From Desulfobacteraceae bacterium (lineage in GTDB: Bacteria; Desulfobacterota; DSM-4660; Desulfatiglandales; Desulfatiglandaceae), in assembly GCA_030642205.1 (NCBI GenBank), contig DAOWOF010000134.1, positions 1 through 6,602 of the forward strand: a DNA stretch of 6,602 bases, in the 5' to 3' direction. Below are positions 1-5,777 of the stretch, piece after piece. A program made the position numbers and the translations under genes. Numbering within the stretch: the first letter of the stretch is position 1; each line of letters starts with the position of its first letter. The notes under the pieces are model-generated. The model was not told where the DNA came from and ran no database searches. It was given only the letters and a program-made list of their open reading frames with translations.

Positions 1-40
1 CAAATTGATAGCCTGTAGATAATGATATAATTCAAGGTGA

Positions 41-1177
41 TCAGGGATTATCATTTTGCTTTAACAAGGCTAATTTTCGGGAAATATTATCCCTGATCCA
101 ATGGGAATCCCACCATTCAACAGGATTCACAAAAACGCCATTGACCATAATGCTAAAATGAAGATGGTCCCCGCCAGCTAATCCGGTTTTGCCTGTTAGC
201 CCTATAATATCCCCCCGCGAGACTTTCTGTCGATCCTCTACCGTTATTTCACTAAGGTGCGAATACATGGATGCCAGTCCCTGTCCATGATCCAGGACAA
301 CGGTCATGCCATATATCCCCAGGCGGCCCGTAAAAATAACGAGGCCATGGTTGCATGCTCCGACTTTTGCGTTGGACAAGGAGGCCAAATCGATTCCCAT
401 ATGATATTTTGTATCTATTTTGGATCCTTTATAAAAATATGAGCGATGATCAGCAAAGCGTGCCATGGTAGCTGAATTTTTCAGCCTGAGCCAAGTGCCA
501 TTCCAAAGCTGGTTCGGATCAGGATTAGATATCATTTCTTTTAGGGCCAGGTTGTTTTTTTCTCGTAGCTCACGATTGATCCTGAGAAAGTGTTCGATAT
601 CAGTTCCCTGGGAATCTTGAATATAGTAGGAAAAATAGGGTAAAACACGCTTTAAAAAAGAATCAGTGATTTTGATTTTATCATTTTTGAATCGTTTTTT
701 ACAAATATAACAATAAAAGGTTTTATTCGAGGTATTTCCGGCATTGTCTTTGGCCCAAAGGAAGAGATTAGGATGACCTTTTACATCGTAAGGTATAGCA
801 AAATAGCATATCTTCATTCCGTCATCATTCTCTTTAGTTACAGGATATCCGGGAAAAAAAATATCATCTACAAATATGCCGCTTTCCACAGAATCAGAAG
901 ATGTCTGATAAACAAGCAGTCCGGTTCCGCCAACTTTTGCATTATTATTACGGCTAATAGCACGTATTGAAGGTGAAATTGTATCTACAACCATTTTTTC
1001 AGTGACAAAAGCAAAGTTTCCATCTCCACCATTTCTGCGGGAATAATCTCTTACACGAATTTCGAGATCAATACGTCCCTGGGATAAAGCTAATTGCTTG
1101 GGATCAACATCGACTGTCATGTTAAATTCATGGATCATTATTATTAAAAAGGCCTTTAAATGGAAATGTTTGTTCAT
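41..1177 (-). CDS. M23 family (LytM-type) metallopeptidase, C-terminal part of a frameshifted gene
   Basis: This reading frame (378 codons from its first ATG) carries the catalytic part of a zinc-dependent peptidoglycan endopeptidase of the M23 family. Seen: residues 17-160 are beta-rich, Ig-like material. Residues 165-215 are helical and include the stretch KITDSFLKRVLPYF. Residues 255-355 form the M23 domain, with H259 and D263 in YHMGID, H307 in YSHLSE, and H338/H340 in GDHLHFS. Together these complete the zinc and catalytic set, so the domain looks active. The first 16 residues (MNKHFHLKAFLIIMIH) are probably not genuine: the anchor and the natural preceding sequence lie in the other frame at 1128-1421. 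A one-base shift there would give a protein of about 459 residues. Expected location is the periplasm, tethered to the inner membrane, cutting cross-links in peptidoglycan or activating another hydrolase. If translated alone from 1177 it would lack any export signal. No good Shine-Dalgarno precedes 1177. Family assignment is firm; the substrate is unknown. Confidence 0.85.
   Translation of the reverse strand: MNKHFHLKAFLIIMIHEFNMTVDVDPKQLALSQGRIDLEIRVRDYSRRNGGDGNFAFVTEKMVVDTISPSIRAISRNNNAKVGGTGLLVYQTSSDSVESGIFVDDIFFPGYPVTKENDDGMKICYFAIPYDVKGHPNLFLWAKDNAGNTSNKTFYCYICKKRFKNDKIKITDSFLKRVLPYFSYYIQDSQGTDIEHFLRINRELREKNNLALKEMISNPDPNQLWNGTWLRLKNSATMARFADHRSYFYKGSKIDTKYHMGIDLASLSNAKVGACNHGLVIFTGRLGIYGMTVVLDHGQGLASMYSHLSEITVEDRQKVSRGDIIGLTGKTGLAGGDHLHFSIMVNGVFVNPVEWWDSHWIRDNISRKLALLKQNDNP
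1128..1136 (-). other. Probable frameshift junction of the M23 gene
   Basis: On the minus strand the anchor frame reads GAT CCA TGA. Omitting one base of the CC (GAT CAT GAA), or skipping the T of the stop (CCA, then GAA), joins the two frames as NNND-HEFNM or NNNDP-EFNM. The +1 frame is blocked by a stop at 1211-1213, so the real junction must lie between there and 1128. The exact base is inferred from how natural the joined protein looks. Confidence 0.5.
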
Positions 1178-1421
1178 ATATTGATACTTCTCGTTCCTCT
1201 TGGCAAATAGTTACATGAAGAGTCTTAAGCCCCCTTTTTTGATCTTTTATGGTGATATTAAAGGATGTTTTGCCTTTAGTCAGGTATTTAGGCGTGGATT
1301 CCAATAATATTGTCGGGGCTTCGCCTTCAAATATGAAGCTTAAAAACCAGATAATAAATCCAAGCAGCAAAAACAGCAATATACTTGTGAGAATAATTCT
1401 GATCTTTTTTCCTTTATTCAT
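1128..1421 (-). CDS. N-terminal membrane-anchor fragment of the M23 peptidase, separated by a frameshift
   Basis: This 97-codon frame supplies the missing start of the downstream peptidase. Seen: a short basic head (MNKGKKIR), then one hydrophobic helix at about residues 8-30, then the start of an extracytoplasmic beta-rich segment (EAPTILLES, TFPFKGLF). The positive-inside head and single helix suggest a type II membrane anchor or uncleaved signal. The frame ends at TGA (1128-1130) after NNNDP. In the +1 frame the protein continues as EFNMTVDVDP, which reads as a natural continuation. Related peptidases of Desulfobacterota that I recall carry a similar 'FP-KG-F' segment just before this point in one continuous chain, so the break is probably a single extra base within 1128-1210. 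The alternatives are a sequencing error, a true mutation, or +1 recoding. The ATG at 1421 is chosen because AGGA lies 11 bases upstream. On its own this fragment has no recognised function. Confidence 0.7.
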   Translation of the reverse strand: MNKGKKIRIILTSILLFLLLGFIIWFLSFIFEGEAPTILLESTPKYLTKGKTSFNITIKDQKRGLKTLHVTICQEEREVSIYEQTFPFKGLFNNNDP

Positions 1422-1432
1422 ATTGTAATTTA

Positions 1433-1505
1433 TCCTAATTAGTATTTTATTACGTAATCTGTTAAACCTCTATACCTTAGTATATATGACTAATTACCTA
1501 ATCAA
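1433..1505 (-). promoter_or_regulatory. Candidate promoter and ribosome binding site of the M23 gene
   Basis: On the minus strand TATACT (1479-1484) is a good -10 box. TTGATT (1500-1505) is a possible -35 box, but the spacer is only 15 bases. A ribosome binding site AGGA (1433-1436) lies 11 bases before the ATG at 1421. The region 1488-1505 is partly self-complementary (TGA-CTA ... TAATCA) and contains the direct repeat CTAAT-TAC-CTAAT, so a regulator could bind over the -35 region. The area is very AT-rich, so chance matches are easy. Confidence 0.3.
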
Positions 1506-1602
1506 AATATATATTAAAGGTTTAAATGCTTTTCTTACACTAAATAAATAGCAATTAATATAACCAATAGCAAATGCTTTTGGTTCCATGGAGCAAAATG
1601 CA

Positions 1603-1734
1603 ATGAAACTATGCCTCTTACTTACGGACAACTTCTTGGATAGCACCCGAATGAAAACTGTCTTTTCGAAGTCTGATTGTCATTCAGGCACTGGATATCT
1701 AAAGATACTCCAGAATTTTTCCGAAAAGTTTTAA
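1603..1734 (+). CDS. Possible small protein of 43 residues, unknown function
   Basis: A short frame begins at ATG 1603 and ends at TAA 1732-1734. The predicted peptide starts MKLCLLLTDNFLDSTRMKTV and ends NFSEKF. A GGAG box (1590-1593) sits 9 bases before the ATG, which is ideal spacing and the main support for translation. The N-terminus (MKLCLLLTDNF) resembles the beta strand and acidic loop that open receiver-like or nucleotide-binding folds, but the chain is far too short for one. It could therefore be a decayed gene start, a small regulatory or leader peptide, or chance. The frame overlaps two hairpins that might instead belong to a non-coding RNA. I do not recognise the family. Confidence 0.3.
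   Translation: MKLCLLLTDNFLDSTRMKTVFSKSDCHSGTGYLKILQNFSEKF
1647..1688 (+). repeat. Inverted repeat / hairpin upstream of the nucleotidyltransferase gene
   Basis: CCGAATGA (1647-1654) faces TCATTCAGG (1680-1688), complementary over 8 bases apart from one bulged A. The loop between them contains a smaller stem CTT-TTCG-AAG (1662-1671) capped by TTCG. It could form an extended hairpin in RNA. It lies inside the candidate small ORF. Confidence 0.35.
1691..1720 (+). terminator. Weak terminator-like hairpin with T-run
   Basis: CTGG-A-TATC, loop TAAA, GATA-CT-CCAG (1691-1713) folds into an 8-bp stem with a small internal loop, followed by AATTTTT (1714-1720). This resembles an intrinsic terminator or attenuator for a transcript starting upstream of the small ORF. 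The stem is short and only partly GC-rich, so efficiency is doubtful. If the 43-residue ORF is real, the hairpin lies within its last codons. Confidence 0.3.
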
Positions 1735-1742
1735 AGCCTTTT

Positions 1743-1771
1743 TTGCAATTTTATCAAAATTAGTTTATTGT
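1743..1771 (+). promoter_or_regulatory. Candidate promoter of the nucleotidyltransferase gene
   Basis: TTGCAA (1743-1748) and TATTGT (1766-1771) are separated by 17 bases, each matching four of six sigma-70 consensus positions. TAGAAT (1781-1786) is an alternative -10 box without a good -35. The AT-rich context makes this a weak call. Confidence 0.22.
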
Positions 1772-1832
1772 GTCATCCAATAGAATTATTCATTATTAAA
1801 CTGCTTCATATTTGTTGAATTGATGAATTATC

Positions 1833-1851
1833 AAGGAGTTTACTTATGTAA
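1833..1851 (+). promoter_or_regulatory. Strong Shine-Dalgarno followed by a start-stop pair (ATG TAA)
   Basis: AAGGAG (1833-1838) is the best ribosome binding site in the gap and is correctly placed, 7 bases before ATG (1846-1848). That ATG is followed at once by TAA (1849-1851). If the single T at 1849 were absent, the ATG would open the downstream gene in frame as MKILCFCRATG, a natural-looking N-terminus. It may therefore be the ancestral start broken by one inserted base, a sequencing error, or a real start-stop element that loads ribosomes for re-initiation at GTG 1886. Confidence 0.6.
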
Positions 1852-1885
1852 AATACTTTGTTTTTGCCGTGCAACTGGAGTCCTT

Positions 1886-4555
1886 GTGCAAATCAGAAAT
1901 AAACATCCTGTAAATTCAAAACCTGTTTACCACGAGGTCATCACCTCCCATATTAATGCTGACTTTGATGCTCTAGCCTCCATGATAGCTGCAAGCAAGC
2001 TTTATCCCAAAGCGGCACTGGTCTTTCCAGGCTCTCAAGAAAAAAATCTCCACAATTTTTTTATTCAATCAGCATCATATCTTTTTAATTTCCTCAAGGT
2101 AAAAAATGTTGACCTTAATCAGATCGAAAGATTGATCCTTGTTGATACCCGTCAAAAAAGCAGGATCGGTAAATTTGCAGAATTGGCAGATAAAGAGGAT
2201 GTGGAGATCCATATATACGACCATCACCCTGATTCAGATGATGATATTCACGGAACTATTGAAGTTATTAATAATTATGGAGCAGCAACGACCATTTTAA
2301 CAAAAATTATAAAGGAAAAAGGCCTTGCATTAACTCCGGATGAGGCGACTATAATGTGCTTGGGTATTCATGAGGATACAGGATCATTTACATTTTCTTC
2401 TACTACCCCGGATGACTATCTGGCAGCTGGCTGGCTGGCGGAACAGGGAGCTAAACATGATGTGATCACTGATCTTATGGCTAGGGAAATATCTGCTGAA
2501 CATCTCTGGCTGCTTAATGATCTGACAAAATCGGCTACAACCAGAATAATTAATAGTGTAGAAGTTGTAATCGCAAAGATATACAGGGATGAATATATTG
2601 GTGATTTTGCTGGCATTATTCATAAATTTATGGATATGAAGAATCTGAAGCTGGTTTTTGTCATAGCCCAGATGGAAAGTCGAATCCACTTCATCGCCCG
2701 CAGCAGACTACATGATATTAATGTGGCTGAGATTGCTATGCACTTTGGTGGAGGCGGACATGCATACGCGGCCTCCGCGACCATTAAAAACAAGACAATG
2801 ATCCAGGTGGAAAGATCTTTACTCGCACTTCTGCGTACAAGAATTATCCCCGGAAAATTGGCAAAGGATCTGATGTCTTCTCCTGCTATATCCATAACCG
2901 GCAATGAAAATATTAAACATGCCAAAGATATGCTGACCCGTTATAATATCAATGTCCTTTTGATTATTAATCAAAAGGGGCACTTAAACGGCTATATTAC
3001 ACGTCAAATAGTTGAAAAAGCGGTTTTTTTTAGTCTTAGCGAAATAAAGGTTAAAGACTATATGAATGTGGATTTTACCACAATCCACCCTGATTCCAGC
3101 CTCAAAGATATCCAGGAACTAATTGTCAGGAACAGATTAAGGATTCTGCCAGTGGTTGAAAATGAAAAAGTAATCGGGGTAATTACAAGGACAGACATTC
3201 TTAACATCCTCATGGGAGAACCATTATTGCCTGAAGCCCTTTATAAGGCACCTGAAAATTCTTCATATCTTCAGAAAAAAAATCTTTCCTGGGTTTTAAA
3301 GGAAAGACTGCCAGGAAGAATGGTTAAGCTATTAAAGGATCTCGGCTATATCGCAGATATTCTGGGATACGGTGTCTATCTTGTGGGCGGATTGGTAAGA
3401 GACGTATTTCTGAACCATAAGAATCTGGATGTGGATATTGTTGTGGAAGGTGATGGTATTAAATTCGCCTATAGATTTGCAGAACTGCATGAAGCAAGAG
3501 TCAGAAGTTATCGCAAATTCAGAACCGCAGTTATTATTTTTTCAGATGGTTTCAAGGTCGATGTAGCTACAGCCAGACGGGAATACTATGAATTTCCAGG
3601 AGCCTTGCCAATTGTTGAGAACAGCTCATTGAAAATGGACCTCTATCGCCGCGATTTTACGATTAATACCCTTGCTATTAAACTAAACAAAAAAGATTAT
3701 GGCACCTTAATAGACTATTTTAACGGGCAAAGAGATATTAAAGAAAAGACCCTCCGAGTTCTGCATAATCTAAGTTTTGTTGAAGATCCGACCCGTATTC
3801 TGAGGGCTATCAGATTTGAAATACGATTTGGATTCAGGATTGGCAAAGTTACCCTGGCATTGATAAAAAATGCAGTAAAGATCGATTGTTTCAAAGAATT
3901 GGCAAACCAGAGATTCCTTCAGGAATTGAAATTGATATTAAAGGAAAAATATCCCATTAAAGCAATTAAAAGGATGGATACATTTAACCTGCTTCAATTT
4001 ATTTCGCCTGAAATCAAGTTAACAAAAGGCCTGCGTCTTTTACTTGAAGAAATTAAAAGGGTAATCTCCTGGTATGAACTCCTTTATCTTGAGAAAGAGA
4101 TCCTGACATGGAAGATTTACTGGTTAGGCCTTGTTTCTTCTTTAGGCTCTGATTCTATCTCCATAATGACCAAAAAAATGGGGGTCCAGGGTCTTGAAAA
4201 TCAAAAGCTTACCTCACAAATTGAGGAACTTGATAGTCTATATCATGCACTTTTAACCTTTGGTGACACTAATTATATACTACGCATGATCCTTCAGCCC
4301 TATGACCCTGAAATATTATTGTATCTTATGGCCAGAAGCAAGAGTAATAAAATAAAAAAGCTTATCTCAATTTATTACACGAAATTAATCAGCATTAATG
4401 TGGAACTCACAGGAAAAGATCTCTTAACTCTAGGGCTCAAACAAGGCCCGCTGTTCAAGGAGGTTTTTAAACGTCTTTTAGAAGCTAAACTAAATGATGA
4501 AATAAAGACAAAAGAGGATGAAATTAAATTTGTTAAGACAACATTTCAACTTTAA
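1886..4555 (+). CDS. DHH phosphoesterase - CBS pair - CCA-type tRNA nucleotidyltransferase fusion
   Basis: This gene encodes a multidomain enzyme of tRNA 3'-end synthesis or repair. Residue numbers count from the upstream in-frame TTG at 1820 (911 codons). The DHH domain (about 38-240) has H44, D48 and D50 in HINADFD, D109 in LVDT, DHH at 134-136 and D186 in HEDTG, the intact metal set of NrnA-like phosphoesterases. DHHA1 follows, with GGGGH at 310-314. Two CBS domains, about 349-402 and 412-466, may sense adenine nucleotides. The class II nucleotidyltransferase has LVGGLVRD (521-528), metal-binding D537 and D539, RRDFTIN (610-616) and the base-selecting EDPTR (655-659). The C-terminal tRNA-binding part ends with the family's LTGKDLLTLGLKQGP. 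Relatives in some deep lineages add only CC or only A; which applies here cannot be read from the motifs. The start is uncertain: GTG 1886 has GGAG 5 bases upstream and gives 889 residues. TTG 1820 lacks a ribosome binding site, and the well-placed ATG 1846 is one base out of frame. Confidence 0.88.
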   Translation: MQIRNKHPVNSKPVYHEVITSHINADFDALASMIAASKLYPKAALVFPGSQEKNLHNFFIQSASYLFNFLKVKNVDLNQIERLILVDTRQKSRIGKFAELADKEDVEIHIYDHHPDSDDDIHGTIEVINNYGAATTILTKIIKEKGLALTPDEATIMCLGIHEDTGSFTFSSTTPDDYLAAGWLAEQGAKHDVITDLMAREISAEHLWLLNDLTKSATTRIINSVEVVIAKIYRDEYIGDFAGIIHKFMDMKNLKLVFVIAQMESRIHFIARSRLHDINVAEIAMHFGGGGHAYAASATIKNKTMIQVERSLLALLRTRIIPGKLAKDLMSSPAISITGNENIKHAKDMLTRYNINVLLIINQKGHLNGYITRQIVEKAVFFSLSEIKVKDYMNVDFTTIHPDSSLKDIQELIVRNRLRILPVVENEKVIGVITRTDILNILMGEPLLPEALYKAPENSSYLQKKNLSWVLKERLPGRMVKLLKDLGYIADILGYGVYLVGGLVRDVFLNHKNLDVDIVVEGDGIKFAYRFAELHEARVRSYRKFRTAVIIFSDGFKVDVATARREYYEFPGALPIVENSSLKMDLYRRDFTINTLAIKLNKKDYGTLIDYFNGQRDIKEKTLRVLHNLSFVEDPTRILRAIRFEIRFGFRIGKVTLALIKNAVKIDCFKELANQRFLQELKLILKEKYPIKAIKRMDTFNLLQFISPEIKLTKGLRLLLEEIKRVISWYELLYLEKEILTWKIYWLGLVSSLGSDSISIMTKKMGVQGLENQKLTSQIEELDSLYHALLTFGDTNYILRMILQPYDPEILLYLMARSKSNKIKKLISIYYTKLISINVELTGKDLLTLGLKQGPLFKEVFKRLLEAKLNDEIKTKEDEIKFVKTTFQL

Positions 4556-4614
4556 AACTTGATTTCGGATAACTCCTTCCTTCCATTAATGCATCAATAA
4601 TCATACAAAAAAAA

Positions 4615-4643
4615 TTGCCCAATATTTGATTAGATGCTATATC
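4615..4643 (+). promoter_or_regulatory. Candidate promoter of the trpS-scpA-scpB operon
   Basis: TTGCCC (4615-4620) and TATATC (4638-4643) lie 17 bases apart, each matching four of six sigma-70 positions. Transcription from here would give an RNA leader of about 120 bases before trpS. The 213-base gap after the preceding gene favours a separate promoter, although no terminator is visible behind the nucleotidyltransferase gene. Confidence 0.35.
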
Positions 4644-4699
4644 TTTCCGAAAATAATTTGATTTATTAAGATGGTTAGCTCGCGTTCCTTTAATTTGTC

Positions 4700-4756
4700 A
4701 CCTCTTGGCAGCGATCGGTCGTCTTGATTGCAGGTAAAAAATGCGGATTAGGAGGT
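4700..4756 (+). promoter_or_regulatory. Possible leader structure masking the trpS ribosome binding site
   Basis: ACCTCTT (4700-4706) can pair with the Shine-Dalgarno AGGAGGT (4750-4756) through seven base pairs including one G-U, extendable by two more G-U pairs inward. Inside this stem, GCGATC (4711-4716) can pair with GATTGC (4726-4731), also with one G-U. The result would be a two-stem fold hiding the ribosome binding site, suggesting control of translation initiation. This is a paper fold only. No T-box sequence or Trp-rich leader peptide was seen. Confidence 0.3.
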
Positions 4757-4768
4757 ATTTATAAACTT

Positions 4769-5773
4769 ATGAAACCAAAAAGGATTGTCAGCGGTATGAG
4801 ACCCACCGGGAAAATGCATCTCGGCAATCTGCACGGGGCTCTGTTAAATTGGAAAAAGCTTCAACAGCAATATGATTGTTTTTATTTTATCGCTGACTGG
4901 CATGCCTTGACCAGTGACTATGCTCATACTGAAATTATACAACAAAGCATTTATGAAATAATATTAGACTGGATTGCCAGCGGTATCGACCCTGAATTAT
5001 CTACTTTTTTTGTTCAGTCTGATATAAAGGAACATGCAGAGTTATTTTTGCTATTTTCAATGATTACTCCTCTACCATGGCTGGAGAGAAATCCTACTTA
5101 TAAAGACCAGCTAAAAGAGCTTGGTCAAAAAGATATTAATACTTATGGCTTTTTAGGCTATCCTGTGCTTCAGGCTGCTGATATCATGATCTATAAAGCT
5201 AATATGGTCCCGGTCGGAGAAGATCAGGCTCCCCATGTGGAGCTGACAAGGGAGATTGTCAGGCGCTTTAATCACCTTTATGGCGAAATTTTTCCAATAC
5301 CCAAAGTATTGCTGGCTCCTACATCCAGGATTCTGGGACTTGACCGCCGTAAAATGAGTAAAAGCTATAATAACGCTATATATCTATCAGATTCGGATCA
5401 GGAAATTGATAAAAAAGTAAGCCAGATGATAACTGACCCGCAAAGAGCCCGGCGAAAAGATCCAGGAGATCCTGAAATATGCAATGTATTTACTTTTCAT
5501 GAGATCTATACTGATTCCGAAACCATCAGCCAAATTAGCCAGGACTGTCGCCTGGCTAATATCGGCTGCGTTGAATGTAAAAAAATCATGTCTGAAAATC
5601 TAAAGCAAGGCTTGGGCCCCTTACGAGCAAAAAGAGAAGAATTAGCAGACAATAAGAGCATAATCAAAGAAATTTTAGATGTTGGAAATCAAAAAGCCAG
5701 GGCCATAGCCCGGCAGACAATGATCGAGGTCCAGGATGCCATGAAAATTAAAACATTTGGGTCAAGGACTTGA
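4769..5773 (+). CDS. trpS: Tryptophanyl-tRNA synthetase
   Basis: TrpS charges tRNA-Trp with tryptophan using ATP in the cytoplasm. The 334-residue protein is the usual length for the bacterial class Ic enzyme. Seen: the HIGH-equivalent in TGKMHLGN (13-20), with H17 and G19; the tryptophan-pocket stretch YPVLQAADIM (131-140); GEDQAPHVELTRE (150-162), typical of bacterial TrpS; and the KMSKS loop exactly conserved at 195-199. The helical anticodon-binding part follows, with GCVECKK at 266-272. The ATG at 4769 is chosen because the N-terminus then begins MKPKRIVSGMRPTG, where the family normally starts. The perfect AGGAGGT (4750-4756) lies 12 bases upstream, a slightly long gap. An in-frame TTG at 4724 would add 15 unlikely residues. 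The gene is followed after 4 bases by scpA and is probably cotranscribed with it. The leader may control translation. Function is secure. Confidence 0.97.
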   Translation: MKPKRIVSGMRPTGKMHLGNLHGALLNWKKLQQQYDCFYFIADWHALTSDYAHTEIIQQSIYEIILDWIASGIDPELSTFFVQSDIKEHAELFLLFSMITPLPWLERNPTYKDQLKELGQKDINTYGFLGYPVLQAADIMIYKANMVPVGEDQAPHVELTREIVRRFNHLYGEIFPIPKVLLAPTSRILGLDRRKMSKSYNNAIYLSDSDQEIDKKVSQMITDPQRARRKDPGDPEICNVFTFHEIYTDSETISQISQDCRLANIGCVECKKIMSENLKQGLGPLRAKREELADNKSIIKEILDVGNQKARAIARQTMIEVQDAMKIKTFGSRT

Positions 5774-5777
5774 AAAT

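Larger units (their letters stand above)
1422..1885. other. Divergent intergenic region with no recognised large gene
   Basis: This gap of about 460 bases separates the minus-strand peptidase from the plus-strand nucleotidyltransferase. The first 180 bases are very AT-rich and hold the likely peptidase promoter. They also carry a 10-base direct repeat AAATGCTTTT, at 1524-1533 and again at 1572-1581. From about 1585 to 1720 the base composition looks less AT-rich, with a short ORF and two hairpins. From 1735 it is AT-rich again, with promoter-like boxes and then a strong ribosome binding site leading to a start-stop pair. I recognise no transposase remnant, tRNA or known riboswitch. Confidence 0.6.

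Noticed and set aside
21..55. Inverted repeat AATGATA / TATCATT around the end of the M23 gene as a terminator
   Set aside because: The stem is entirely AT-rich apart from one G-C pair, has a 21-base loop and no T-run on the minus strand.
257..970. Plus-strand open frames at 257-442 and 773-970
   Set aside because: They lie antisense within the M23 gene, with no recognisable protein and no supporting context.
2384..2925. Minus-strand open frames inside the nucleotidyltransferase fusion
   Set aside because: Shadows of a well-supported coding frame; low-complexity, unrecognisable products.
4563..4652. Inverted repeat TTTCGGA (4563-4569) and TCCGAAA (4646-4652)
   Set aside because: Only 7 bases with a 76-base loop and no T-run; likely chance.
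4671..4727. Short frame of 18 codons (MVSSRSFNLSPLGSDRSS) as a trpS leader peptide
   Set aside because: It has no proper ribosome binding site and no Trp codons, so nothing links it to tryptophan attenuation.
4556..4768. T-box riboswitch for trpS
   Set aside because: No T-box core sequence and no terminator/antiterminator pair ahead of the gene.
5757..5777. TTG start for scpA overlapping trpS
   Set aside because: ATG 5778 has a well-spaced AAGGA and places the family motif at the usual distance from the start.
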